This document shows positions 34,096 to 42,549 of a stretch of DNA of 64,000 nucleotides, piece after piece. The stretch comes from Mycobacterium shimoidei (GTDB lineage: Bacteria; Actinomycetota; Actinomycetes; Mycobacteriales; Mycobacteriaceae). The first letter of the stretch is position 1. Each line of letters starts with the position of its first letter. Under the pieces are notes generated by a model. That model saw only the letters and a program-made list of their open reading frames with translations, did no database searches and was not told the DNA's origin. Position numbers and translations under genes: made by a program. The stretch is from NCBI GenBank assembly GCA_002101905.1, contig LQPU01000003.1:1-64000 (forward strand), written 5' to 3'.

Positions 34096-35318
34096 GATTG
34101 CGGTGGCGCAGTCCACTGCGCGGACCGTGGCTGACGTCGGTGTTCGGGGCTGTGCTGCTGACAACACTGCCCATCGTCATCCTCACCGGGCTGCTGTCCT
34201 ACATCGCCTACGCGCCGCAGCTCGGCCAGGCCATCCCCGGCAACGTCGGCTGGCTGCGGCTGCCGACCTTCACCTGGCCCACCGACCCGTCCTGGCTGTA
34301 CCGGCTGTCCCAGGGCGTGCACGTCGGGTTGGGGCTGGCGCTCATCCCGGTCGTGCTCGCCAAGTTGTGGTCGGTGATACCCAAACTGTTCATTTGGCCG
34401 CCGGCACGCTCGATCGCCCAACTGGCCGAACGGCTTTCGCTGGCGATGCTCGTCGGTGGCATCCTCTTCGAGATCATCACCGGGGTGCTCAACATCCAGT
34501 ACGACTACATCTTCGGATTCAGCTTCTACACCGCGCACTACTTCGCTGCCTGGGTGTTCATCGCCGGCTTTGCCATGCACATCACGCTGAAGATCCCGCG
34601 TATGGTTCGCGGGCTGCAATCGCTCAAGCTACGAGAAGTATTGCGCACCAACACATCCAACACTCGCCCGGAAGCACCCGACCCCGACGGGCTGGTAGCC
34701 GCCGACCCCGACGAACCGACCATGAGCCGACGCGGCGCCCTGCTGTTGGTCGGTGGCGGCGCATTGCTGATCGCTGTGCTGACCGCCGGCCAGACCCTCG
34801 GCGGTCCCACCCGCGCGGCGGCACTGTTGTTGCCCCGCGGCCGGACCCGGGCCGGGGATTTCCAGGTCAACAAAACCGCCGCCGCCGCCGGCGTCGACGA
34901 GCGAAGCACCGGAGCACAATGGCGCCTGACATTGCGCGGCGGCCCCTCGCCGATGGTGCTCGACCGCGCCGCGTTGATGGCCCTGCCGCAACACAGCGCC
35001 CGACTGCCGATCGCCTGCGTGGAAGGCTGGTCGACCACCCAGACCTGGAGCGGGGTGCGGTTGGCCGATCTGGCGCGGCTGGCAGGTGTGCCGGAGCCGC
35101 GGGCGGCGCGGGTGACATCACTGCAGCGCCGCGGCGCATTCGGCGAAGCGAGCCTGCAGGCCAACCAGATTGCCCACCCCGACGCGCTGCTGGCGCTGCG
35201 TGTCAACGGCGCGGACCTGTCGCTCGACCACGGCTATCCGGCGCGCATCATCGTTCCGGCACTGCCCGGGGTGCACAACACCAAGTGGGTCAGCTCCATC
35301 GACTTCCAGGGGGCGTGA
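34092..35318 (+). CDS. Membrane b-type cytochrome/molybdopterin oxidoreductase, Rv0218-like
   Basis: 408 residues. The first 200 residues hold four or so membrane helices with spaced His residues (TAHYFAAWVFIAGFAMH), like a cytochrome b561-type anchor. After a linker comes a hydrophobic helix following MSRRGALLLVGGG and then the oxidoreductase molybdopterin domain of the sulfite oxidase/YedY family: PMVLDRAALMALPQHSARLPIACVEGWSTTQTWSGVRL, with the Mo-binding Cys in IACVEGW, and LPGVHNTKWVSSIDF at the end. It probably reduces or oxidises a periplasmic substrate. GTG 34092 overlaps the methyltransferase stop; the following Rv0219-like gene begins 1 base after the stop. Confidence 0.88.
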   Translation: MRLRWRSPLRGPWLTSVFGAVLLTTLPIVILTGLLSYIAYAPQLGQAIPGNVGWLRLPTFTWPTDPSWLYRLSQGVHVGLGLALIPVVLAKLWSVIPKLFIWPPARSIAQLAERLSLAMLVGGILFEIITGVLNIQYDYIFGFSFYTAHYFAAWVFIAGFAMHITLKIPRMVRGLQSLKLREVLRTNTSNTRPEAPDPDGLVAADPDEPTMSRRGALLLVGGGALLIAVLTAGQTLGGPTRAAALLLPRGRTRAGDFQVNKTAAAAGVDERSTGAQWRLTLRGGPSPMVLDRAALMALPQHSARLPIACVEGWSTTQTWSGVRLADLARLAGVPEPRAARVTSLQRRGAFGEASLQANQIAHPDALLALRVNGADLSLDHGYPARIIVPALPGVHNTKWVSSIDFQGA

Positions 35319-35319
35319 G

Positions 35320-35781
35320 ATGCCGCGTTACGGTTCGCATCCGCTGCACCTGGCCACGATGATCGCCGGCTTCGCGCTGTTCGGCTACATCCTGGTGACC
35401 GTCAAAGGTGTCACCCTGTGGAATCCGCACCGCTGGTGGCAGTCGATCGCGGTCTGGTTCGTCGCCGCCGTCGTCGCCCATGATCTGCTGCTGTTTCCGC
35501 TCTACGCGCTGGGCGACCGGCTGTTGGGCAGGCGGGTGCGGCGCGTCTCGGCCTGCAATCACCTGCGGGTGCCGGCGCTGGGGGCGGGGCTGACCCTGCT
35601 GGTTTTTCTGCCCGGAATCATCCGCCAGGACGCGACGACCTACCTCGCCGCGACCGGACAAACCCAGCAGCCGTTCCTGGCCCGCTGGTTACTGCTCACC
35701 GCGACGATGTTCGCCGCCAGCGCCGTGATCTACCTGGTGCGATCAGCCGTCGCTCGCCGGCGCCGTCGAACCGGGACCTGA
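35320..35781 (+). CDS. Membrane protein, Rv0219-like
   Basis: 153 residues with four hydrophobic segments (LATMIAGFALFGYILVTV, SIAVWFVAAVVAHDLLLFPLY, LGAGLTLLVFLPGII, WLLLTATMFAASAVIYLV) and an Arg-rich end. It starts 1 base after the stop of the Rv0218-like gene, so it is probably a membrane partner of that oxidoreductase. The His at HPLH and VAHD could bind a cofactor, but nothing proves it. M. tuberculosis Rv0219 occupies the same place. ATG 35320 is the only suitable start. Confidence 0.85.
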   Translation: MPRYGSHPLHLATMIAGFALFGYILVTVKGVTLWNPHRWWQSIAVWFVAAVVAHDLLLFPLYALGDRLLGRRVRRVSACNHLRVPALGAGLTLLVFLPGIIRQDATTYLAATGQTQQPFLARWLLLTATMFAASAVIYLVRSAVARRRRRTGT

Positions 35782-35821
35782 CACGTGTCCAGATTGCCGT
35801 TTGAGGCCAATCCCCGGGAGG

Positions 35822-35827
35822 TACGCT
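35822..35827 (+). promoter_or_regulatory. -10 element of lipC (leaderless)
   Basis: TACGCT, 7 bases before the ATG at 35835; there is no ribosome site in this interval. Confidence 0.5.
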
Positions 35828-35834
35828 CCCCGGC

Positions 35835-37055
35835 ATGCGCCCCGCGACGCGGTATCCCGGACCGACCATGGCCGACCGGGCCCGGTGGTTGCTGCGAGCC
35901 CGCCCTGCCGACTACATGCTGGCCCTGAGCGTCGCGTCGGCTTCGCTGCCGGTGGTCGGAAAGCAGCTCGAGCCGCTCGGCGGGATCGCCGCCATGGGCG
36001 TCTGGGGCTATCGCCACCTGCCCGATTTCCTGCTCGGCACCGCCAAGTCCTTGCTCACCGCCGGCGGCGGCGAGGCGCGCCGGCGCGACCGCGAGCAGAC
36101 ACCCGCGGTCCTGCAGGCAGCGCTGCGCGGCATCGTGGCGTCCCAGCAAGACATCGGGTGGCCCGCGCCGGAGCGAACCGCGCCGATGTGGAAGGCGCTT
36201 CAGCACCGCCGGTACCTGCACCGCAGCTCCGTGCGTTACGGCGAGCACCCCTGCCAGCTGCTGGACGTGTGGCGCCGCAAGGATCTGCCGGTGCGCCCGG
36301 CGCCGGTGCTGATCTTCGTGCCCGGCGGCGCGTGGGTACACGGGGGCCGCGCCCTGCAGGGCTACGCGCTGATGTCGCATCTGGCCGAGCTGGGCTGGGT
36401 GTGCCTGTCGATGCAGTACCGCGTCGCCCCGCACCACCGCTGGCCGGCTCACATCACCGATGTCAAGACCGCCGTCGCCTGGGCGCGTGCCAACGTCGAC
36501 AAGTTCGGCGGGGACCGCGATTTCGTTGCGGTAGCGGGCTGTTCGGCCGGCGGCCACCTGTCCGCGCTGGCCGGGCTGACCGCCAACGATCCCGAGCTGC
36601 AGGGCGAGCTGCCGACCGGCTCGGACACGTCGGTGGATGCGGTGGTCGCGATCTACGGTCGCTACGACTGGCAGGACCGTTCCACCGCCGAGCGGGCCCG
36701 CTTCGTCGACTTCCTCGAGCGGGTGGTGGTCCACCGGCGGATCGACCGGCATCCCCAGGTGTTCCGCGACGCCTCACCGATCGCCCGGGTGCATCCGGCC
36801 GCGCCGCCGTTCCTTGTCATCCACGGCAGCAACGACACGGTGATCCCGGTGGAGCAGGCGCGCAGTTTCGTCGAGCGGCTGCGCTCGGTGTCGCAGTCTG
36901 CGGTGGTGTACGTGGAGTTGCCCGGCGCCGGGCACGCGTTCGATCTGATCGACGGCGCCCGCACCGGCGCGGCGGCCACCGCCGTCGGGCTGTTCCTCAA
37001 CCAGGCCCATCACAACCTGAAGTCAGCCAGAAACACTGCCAAAGAGGTTATTTGA
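35835..37055 (+). CDS. lipC: Esterase LipC
   Basis: 406 residues (M. tuberculosis LipC, Rv0220, 403). After about 90 residues with a hydrophobic segment comes the HSL-related alpha/beta hydrolase: VLIFVPGGAWVHGG with the oxyanion glycines near residue 160, nucleophile Ser in VAGCSAGGHLSAL near residue 238, acid in VIHGSNDTVIP, and His in PGAGHAFD. LipC in M. tuberculosis is a cell-surface esterase with short-chain activity. Promoter and ATG are set by the -10 element at 35822. It is separated from the wax-ester synthase at 37115 by a 59-base gap and may share its transcript. Confidence 0.93.
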   Translation: MRPATRYPGPTMADRARWLLRARPADYMLALSVASASLPVVGKQLEPLGGIAAMGVWGYRHLPDFLLGTAKSLLTAGGGEARRRDREQTPAVLQAALRGIVASQQDIGWPAPERTAPMWKALQHRRYLHRSSVRYGEHPCQLLDVWRRKDLPVRPAPVLIFVPGGAWVHGGRALQGYALMSHLAELGWVCLSMQYRVAPHHRWPAHITDVKTAVAWARANVDKFGGDRDFVAVAGCSAGGHLSALAGLTANDPELQGELPTGSDTSVDAVVAIYGRYDWQDRSTAERARFVDFLERVVVHRRIDRHPQVFRDASPIARVHPAAPPFLVIHGSNDTVIPVEQARSFVERLRSVSQSAVVYVELPGAGHAFDLIDGARTGAAATAVGLFLNQAHHNLKSARNTAKEVI

Positions 37056-37114
37056 GCACCGGCCGACTGTAGTGTCGCCTGCACGGGGGACCCTCGACAG
37101 CAGGAGGTGTGCCG

Positions 37115-38533
37115 GTGAAAAGACTCAGCGGCTGGGACGCGGTACTGCTGTACAGCGAGACGCCGAACGTGCATATGCACACCTTGAAGGTCGCGGTCAT
37201 CGAACTCGACCCCGACCGGCGCGACTTCGGTCTCGAGGCGTTCCGCCGGGTGATCCACAGCCGGCTCTACAAGCTGGAGCCGTTCCGCTACCAGCTGGTC
37301 GACATTCCGCTCAAGCTGCATCACCCGATGTGGCAGGAAAACTGCGAGGTCGACCTGACCTACCATGTGCGGCCGTGGCGGCTGCCGGCCCCGGGTGGCC
37401 GGCGTGAGCTCGATGAGGCGATCGGTGAGATCGCCAGCACTCCGCTGGACCGCAGCCGGCCGCTGTGGGAGATGTATTTCATTGAGGGCCTGGCCAACCA
37501 CCGCATCGCCGTGGTTGGCAAGATTCACCACGCGCTCGCCGACGGGGTCGCCTCCGCCAACCTGCTGGCCCGCGGCATGGATCTGGCCCCGGGGCCGGAT
37601 TTCGGCCAGGGCCGTTTCACGCCCGATCCTGCTCCGTCCACCGGCGAGCTGGTGCGCTCGGCGTTCGCCGACCACCTGCGCCAGCTGGGCCGCATTCCAC
37701 GCACCGTCCGCTACACCGCCGAGGGCATCGGCCGGGTGAGCCGCAGCACCCGCAAGCTGTCACCGCAGCTGACCCGGCCGTTCACCCCACCGCCGACGTT
37801 CATGAACCACATGCTCACGCCCGAGCGCAAATTCGCCACCGCCACTTTGGCTTTGGCCGACATCAAACAGACCGCCAAGACACTCGGAGTCACGATCAAC
37901 GACCTGGTGCTGGCCCTGTCGGCCGGCACGCTGCGCAAATTGCTGCTGCGCTATGACGGCAAGGCCGACCATCCGCTGCTGGGCTCGGTGCCGGTGAGTT
38001 TCGACTTCTCCCCGGACCGGATCTCGGGCAACCACTTCACCGGAATGCTGGTGGCGTTGCCGTGCGATGTCGATGACCCGCTGGAGCGGGTGCGCCTGGC
38101 GCACGACAACGCCGTCGACGCCAAGGAGAGCCACCAGCTGCTCGGCCCGGAGCTGGTCAGCCGGTGGTCGGCCTACTTCCCGCCGGCCCCGGCCGAGTCG
38201 TTGTTCCGCTGGCTGGCCAGCCGCGACGGCCAGAACAAGGTGCTCAACTTGCCGATCTCCAACGTTCCCGGTCCGCGCGAACACGGGCGGGTCGGCGGCG
38301 CGCTGGTCACCGAGATCTATTCGGTGGGGCCGTTGACGGCGGGCAGCGGGCTGAACATCACCGTGTGGAGCTACGTCGACCAGCTCAACGTCTCGGTGCT
38401 CTCCGACGGCGCGACCGTCGACGACCCACACGAGGTGACCGAGGCCGTCATCGACGACTTCGTTGAATTACGCGCCGCCGCAGGGCTTTCCGAGAAACTG
38501 ACGGTCGTCGAGGCCGCGATGGCGCAGGCCTGA
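37115..38533 (+). CDS. Wax ester synthase/diacylglycerol acyltransferase, Rv0221-like
   Basis: 472 residues of the WS/DGAT family, which join acyl-CoA to an alcohol or diacylglycerol to make storage lipid. The active-site motif HHALADG is present at about residue 140 (VGKIHHALADGVASANLLA). The second family motif region is NLPISNVPGPREHGRV, and the ending is ESAMAQA-like (VVEAAMAQA). GTG 37115 follows CAGGAGG with 7-8 bases; a GTG 6 bases further upstream is less well placed. M. tuberculosis Rv0221 is in the same place, after lipC. It converges on a fadD12-like gene across the long hairpin at 38544-38605. Confidence 0.93.
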   Translation: MKRLSGWDAVLLYSETPNVHMHTLKVAVIELDPDRRDFGLEAFRRVIHSRLYKLEPFRYQLVDIPLKLHHPMWQENCEVDLTYHVRPWRLPAPGGRRELDEAIGEIASTPLDRSRPLWEMYFIEGLANHRIAVVGKIHHALADGVASANLLARGMDLAPGPDFGQGRFTPDPAPSTGELVRSAFADHLRQLGRIPRTVRYTAEGIGRVSRSTRKLSPQLTRPFTPPPTFMNHMLTPERKFATATLALADIKQTAKTLGVTINDLVLALSAGTLRKLLLRYDGKADHPLLGSVPVSFDFSPDRISGNHFTGMLVALPCDVDDPLERVRLAHDNAVDAKESHQLLGPELVSRWSAYFPPAPAESLFRWLASRDGQNKVLNLPISNVPGPREHGRVGGALVTEIYSVGPLTAGSGLNITVWSYVDQLNVSVLSDGATVDDPHEVTEAVIDDFVELRAAAGLSEKLTVVEAAMAQA

Positions 38534-38543
38534 CCGCCGCCGC

Positions 38544-38605
38544 GCCGAGTGTGGGCCTTATGTACGTCAAACCCGGGTTTCGCGTACATAAGGCCCACGT
38601 TCGGC
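38544..38605. terminator. Long near-perfect hairpin between convergent genes
   Basis: Arms of 23 bases: GCCGA, two mismatched bases, then the 16 perfectly paired bases GTGGGCCTTATGTACG, mirrored at the right end. The centre AAACCCGGGTTT is itself a palindrome, so the stem runs almost unbroken. It starts 11 bases after the Rv0221-like stop and ends 3 bases before the convergent fadD12-like stop. A bidirectional terminator is the obvious reading, but no U-tract is present on either side. Confidence 0.7.
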
Positions 38606-38607
38606 GA

Positions 38608-40206
38608 TCAGCCGGATAGCCGATCGAGCAGGTCGCGTCGGACGATCTTGCCGGTACTGCTGCGCGGCAGCTCATCGAGCACGACGACCTCGCGCGGCAC
38701 CTTGTAATTGGCCAGGTTCTCGCGCACATGTTGCTTCAAAGCGTCTGCGCCGACCGTCGAGCCGTCGGCCAGTACGACGAACGCAGCCAGTCGCTGGCCG
38801 TACTGCTCGTCGTCGACGCCGAGCACCGCGGCATCGGCGACGTCGGGGTGGGCCATCAGCGTCTTTTCCACCTCGATCGGATAGACGTTTTCCCCGCCGG
38901 AGACGATCATCTCGTCGTCACGGCCCACCACGTAAAGCCGCCCGGCTTCGTCGAGGCGGCCGACATCGCCGGACGCCATGAAACCCTGATGAAAGTCCTT
39001 GGTGCTGCCGGAGGTGTAGCCGTCGAAGCGGTTGGAGTTACGCACGAAAATCTGGCCGACCTCGCCGGTCGGGACTTCGCGGAATTCGCTGTCAAGAATC
39101 CGGATTTCGGTTCCGACCGCGGGCTTTCCGGCGGTGTCGGGTGCGGCTCGCAGATCCGCGGGCGTGGCGGTGGCGATCATGCCGGCCTCGGTGGCGTTGT
39201 AGTTGTTGTAGATCACGTCGCCGAATTCGTCCATGAACCGCGTGACCACGTCCGGACGCATCCGTGAACCCGACGCGGTGGCGAACCGCAACGACCGGCA
39301 GCTGTAGCGGCGGCGTACCTCGTCGGGCAAGTCCATGATCCGGTCGAACATCACCGGCACCACGCACAAGCCGGTGGCCTGGTGGCGGTCGACGAGATCG
39401 AGGGTCGCTTCCGGGTCGAACTTGCGTCGGGTCACCACCGTGCAGGCCAGCGACGCGGCGAAGATGAACTGCGAGAAACCCCACGCGTGAAACATCGGCG
39501 CGACCACTACGACGGTCTCCTCGGTGTGCCACGGCACCCGATCCAGCATCGCTTTGAGTTCGGTGGCTCCACCACCGGAATGCTTGGCGCCCTTCGGGTT
39601 TCCGGTGGTGCCCGACGTCAGCAGGATCATTTTGCCGTTGCGCTGCGGCTTGCCGGGACGCTGGCCGGCATGCGCGGCAATCAGGTTTTCGACGGTGCGC
39701 TCGTGCGGCTGCTCGGTCCAGGCGACGATGCGGACGGTGTCCGGCCGATCGGCCAGCGCACGGTCCACCGAATCGGTGAATTCCTCGTCGTAGATCACCA
39801 CGTCGGCGCGCTCGCGGTTGACCACCTCGGCCAGCGCCGGCCCGGCGAAGGAGGTGTTGAGCAGCAACACGTCGGCGCCGATCCGGTTGGCGGCCACCAG
39901 CGCCTCAACGAAGCCGCGGTGGTTGCGGCACATGATGGCGACGACCTGCGGGGCGCCGCCGGGCAACCCCTGCAAGCCGGCCGCCAACGCGTCACCGCGG
40001 CGGTCGAGCTCGCGGTAGGTCAGTGTTCCCAACTCGTCGATCAACGCCACCCGATCGGGACAGCGTCGGGCTGACATCGCGAAACCGCTTGTGACCGAGA
40101 GGCGTTCGCGGCGTGCGGCGGCGGTGACGCGCAGATACTTATCCGGCCGCAGTGGCGCGATGATCCCGGCGCGGACCATCGCTTTCAGCAGACCGAAAAG
40201 CTCCAC
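38608..40206 (-). CDS. Acyl-CoA synthetase, FadD12-like
   Basis: 532 residues. N-terminus MELFGLLKAMVRAGIIAPLRPDKYLR resembles M. tuberculosis FadD12 (Rv1427c). ANL motifs: LLTSGTTGNPKGAKHS near residue 200, YNNYNATEAGMIA near 330, VVGRDDEMIVSGGENVYP near 415, and PRSSTGKIVRR at the end. It activates an acid to acyl-CoA. The GTG start at 40206 overlaps the last base of the upstream acyltransferase stop (TAGTG), so translation is coupled. Together with that acyltransferase it reproduces the Rv1427c-Rv1428c pair, here placed beside lipC-Rv0221 and not lipO-Rv1425. Confidence 0.87.
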   Translation of the reverse strand: MELFGLLKAMVRAGIIAPLRPDKYLRVTAAARRERLSVTSGFAMSARRCPDRVALIDELGTLTYRELDRRGDALAAGLQGLPGGAPQVVAIMCRNHRGFVEALVAANRIGADVLLLNTSFAGPALAEVVNRERADVVIYDEEFTDSVDRALADRPDTVRIVAWTEQPHERTVENLIAAHAGQRPGKPQRNGKMILLTSGTTGNPKGAKHSGGGATELKAMLDRVPWHTEETVVVVAPMFHAWGFSQFIFAASLACTVVTRRKFDPEATLDLVDRHQATGLCVVPVMFDRIMDLPDEVRRRYSCRSLRFATASGSRMRPDVVTRFMDEFGDVIYNNYNATEAGMIATATPADLRAAPDTAGKPAVGTEIRILDSEFREVPTGEVGQIFVRNSNRFDGYTSGSTKDFHQGFMASGDVGRLDEAGRLYVVGRDDEMIVSGGENVYPIEVEKTLMAHPDVADAAVLGVDDEQYGQRLAAFVVLADGSTVGADALKQHVRENLANYKVPREVVVLDELPRSSTGKIVRRDLLDRLSG

Positions 40207-41009
40207 TAGCCGATTATCGGCAGTCGGCGCTCACGGGCCAGCTTGTCGAGCGCTTTCTGCATGACGTAGCGCACATGGGCGTCGACCTCGTCGATGTCGG
40301 GATCCTCGCCGAACTGGCCGGCCACATCGATCGGCTCGAGCACCTGCATGACGATCTTGGTCGGCAGCGGCACGTTGGGTGGCACCACCACCGACAGCCC
40401 GAACGGAAAGCCCACCGAGATCGGCAGGATCTTCACCCGCATCAACTTGTCCAACTGCAGCGCCCGGGCCAGCCATGTACCGCGGGACAAATAGAGCTGG
40501 CTTTCCTGGCCGCCGATGGCGACCGCCGGCACGATTGGCACCCCGGCGTTCAGCGCTGCCCGCACATATCCGGTGCGACCGTCGAAGTCGATCTTGTTCT
40601 CGGCCAGCGTCGGCCGGTACACGTCGTAGTCGCCGCCCGGGAACACCACCACCACGCCGCCGGATCGCAGCGCGGCGTCGGCGTTCTCGTGGTTGGCGCG
40701 GATGAAGCCGGTGCGGACGAAGAATTCGGCGATCGGGCCGGTGAACATCACGTCATGGCTCAGCGTGTAGACCGGACGGTCGTAGCCGAACTTCTCGTAG
40801 AAGCCGGTGGCGAAGACCGGGACATCCATCGGGAACAACCCACCGGAGTGGTTGGACACCACCAGCGCCCCGCCCGGCGGGAAGGTGTCCAGTCCGCGCA
40901 CCTCCGCTCGGTGATAGCCCTTGATCAGCGGGCGCAGCCAGCCGATTACCCGTTCGGTGAGGCCGGGATCCCATTTCGAGGTCTCGGTCGGTTCTTCGGT
41001 TGCAGTCAC
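40206..41009 (-). CDS. Lysophospholipid acyltransferase-like protein (Rv1428c-like)
   Basis: 267 residues, LPLAT/PlsC-like fold. The block VVSNHSGGLFPMDVPVF contains the His-Asp active-site region, with His and Asp further apart than in the classic HX4D, as in the mycobacterial Rv1428c type. FPGGDYDVYRPTLAENKIDFDGRTGYVRAALNAGVPIVPAVAIGG is the substrate and oxyanion block. The C-terminus reads VRYVMQKALDKLARERRLPIIG. GTG 41009 has GGGGGA a few bases upstream. It lies upstream of the FadD12-like gene in the same operon, and a ligase-acyltransferase pair for glycerolipid or wax formation is a fair inference. Confidence 0.83.
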   Translation of the reverse strand: MTATEEPTETSKWDPGLTERVIGWLRPLIKGYHRAEVRGLDTFPPGGALVVSNHSGGLFPMDVPVFATGFYEKFGYDRPVYTLSHDVMFTGPIAEFFVRTGFIRANHENADAALRSGGVVVVFPGGDYDVYRPTLAENKIDFDGRTGYVRAALNAGVPIVPAVAIGGQESQLYLSRGTWLARALQLDKLMRVKILPISVGFPFGLSVVVPPNVPLPTKIVMQVLEPIDVAGQFGEDPDIDEVDAHVRYVMQKALDKLARERRLPIIG

Positions 41010-41076
41010 CGGTCCCCCTGAAATTGGGCGCGGATTTGGTTGTGATGGTAGCTCAATGCGGTTCGCCGAAAATTAC

Positions 41077-41082
41077 TAGGAT
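41077..41082 (+). promoter_or_regulatory. -10 element of NfeD-like gene (leaderless)
   Basis: TAGGAT, exactly 6 bases before the GTG at 41089. It drives the NfeD-like/flotillin pair. Confidence 0.5.
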
Positions 41083-41088
41083 CGCAGC

Positions 41089-41316
41089 GTGCGCGACGAC
41101 GTGCTGGGGATGACCGCGACGACGCTGAGCCCGATTCGCGGCAGCGGCCAGCCCGGCGAAATTCTCGTGGCCGTGCGCGGTGCTACCGAGACCTATATTG
41201 CATTTGCCGACGAACCGATCGCCAAAGATGAGACCGTACTCATTGTCAGTGTTCGTCCGGGTCGGCAAGTGGACGTGGTGCTCTGGCCGGCGGAGCCGAC
41301 GACGCCAAAACTCTGA
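41089..41316 (+). CDS. Small OB-fold protein, NfeD C-terminal-like
   Basis: 75 residues with no membrane segment. The pattern TLSPIRGSGQPGEILVAVRGATETYIAFADEPIAKDETVLIVSVRPGRQVDVVLW has the spacing of the NfeD soluble OB domain (start Pro/Gly region, Gly-Glu-hydrophobic strand, later V.V...GR.V.V). NfeD proteins normally sit next to flotillin/SPFH genes, and the next gene is one, 11 bases downstream. This would therefore be a reduced NfeD lacking its membrane helices. The assignment rests on the pattern and the neighbour; confirm it by structure comparison. GTG 41089 is fixed by the -10 element. Confidence 0.65.
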   Translation: MRDDVLGMTATTLSPIRGSGQPGEILVAVRGATETYIAFADEPIAKDETVLIVSVRPGRQVDVVLWPAEPTTPKL

Positions 41317-41327
41317 GAGGAAATCGC

Positions 41328-42470
41328 ATGCTTGGTTACCACGTTCCCGAGCCGGACGAGGCGATGTTGATCAGCGGGGCCCGGTCGCGGGGAGACGAGC
41401 CATTCCGGGTGGTGATCGGCCACGGCAAGTGGGTGATGCCGTTCTTCCGCCGGGTCAGCTTCTTGTCGCTGGCCATGTACGAGGCCGAGATCGAGGAGCG
41501 CTGCGTCACCGGGCAGGGCATTCTGCTGGACGTCCGGGCGGTGATCGCGTTCAAGGTGGCCAACGACACCGCGTCGATTGTCAATGCGGCGCAACGGTTC
41601 TTGTCTGAGCAAGAACAGGAGATGTCGACGCTGACCGGCCGGATCTTCTCCGGACATCTGCGCTCGATCGTCGGCTCGATGACGGTCGAGGAGATCATCC
41701 GGGAACGGCAGAAGCTCGCCGACGAGGTGTTGACGGCATCCAAGATCGAGATGGGAAACATTGGGCTGCTTGTGGATTCGTTCCAGATCCAGTCGATTGA
41801 CGACGGGAACCTCGGCTATATCGCCGCGCTCGCCGCACCGCACAACGCCGCCGTGCAGCGTGACGCACAGATCGCCCAAGCGCAGGCCCGTCAGGCGGCG
41901 GCCGAAGCAGAGCAGGCGTCGCTGCGCGAACAAGCGAAGTATCAGCGAGAGACCGAGATCACGCAGGCGGAGTACAAGAAGGACATCGACCGTGCGAATG
42001 CCGAAGCGGCACAGGCGGCTCCGCTGGCTCAGGCACGAGCCCAGCAAGAGGTGATGGAAGAGCAGCGCCGACTTGCACAAAAGCGAGCCGAGTTGCGCGA
42101 GCAGGAGTTGCAGGCAGAGGTGGTCAAACCCGCTGAGGCCGAGGCGGAGCGGGTGCGGATCATGGCCCAGGCCGACGCCGACCGCACCAGGATCGCGGCC
42201 GAAGCGGCGGCGTCCAATAACCGGATTGCGTTGGATCAGCAACTGATCGAACAGCTTCCGCTACTGGTGTCCGAAGCCGCGAAGGGACTCGCAGGAGCGC
42301 GGCTGACCGTGCTCAACGGTCCGGAGGGGATCAGTGAGATGGTCAGCGGTGTCGTCGCGCAGGGGCTGTCGATCCTGGGCACGCTGAAGGAGAACCTAGG
42401 CTCGACCAACAACCCCGACGAGAACGGCCAGGGCGAGCTGCAGGCCAACCCGGCTCCGCCGGTGAACTGA
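41328..42470 (+). CDS. SPFH/flotillin-family protein
   Basis: 380 residues. SPFH (band 7) domain in about residues 20-165 (RVVIGHGKWVMPFFRRVSFLSLAMYEAEIEERCVTGQGILLDVRAVIAFKV), then a long Ala/Glu/Gln/Arg-rich coiled coil (residues about 190-315, with repeated AQARQAAAEAEQ and AEAEAERV segments) and a short globular tail. Unlike most flotillins there is no N-terminal hydrophobic segment, so membrane attachment would be peripheral. The ATG at 41328 has AGAGG 7-8 bases upstream. Its partner is the NfeD-like gene. Such pairs organise membrane microdomains or help handle membrane proteins; the role here is unknown. Confidence 0.87.
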   Translation: MLGYHVPEPDEAMLISGARSRGDEPFRVVIGHGKWVMPFFRRVSFLSLAMYEAEIEERCVTGQGILLDVRAVIAFKVANDTASIVNAAQRFLSEQEQEMSTLTGRIFSGHLRSIVGSMTVEEIIRERQKLADEVLTASKIEMGNIGLLVDSFQIQSIDDGNLGYIAALAAPHNAAVQRDAQIAQAQARQAAAEAEQASLREQAKYQRETEITQAEYKKDIDRANAEAAQAAPLAQARAQQEVMEEQRRLAQKRAELREQELQAEVVKPAEAEAERVRIMAQADADRTRIAAEAAASNNRIALDQQLIEQLPLLVSEAAKGLAGARLTVLNGPEGISEMVSGVVAQGLSILGTLKENLGSTNNPDENGQGELQANPAPPVN

Positions 42471-42549
42471 CCGCGTAACTGGGCGCGCATCGGCCGGTGG
42501 ATACCATCGCTGCGGACCGTCACCGGAAAAGAAGGAGCGTCACACCGCC

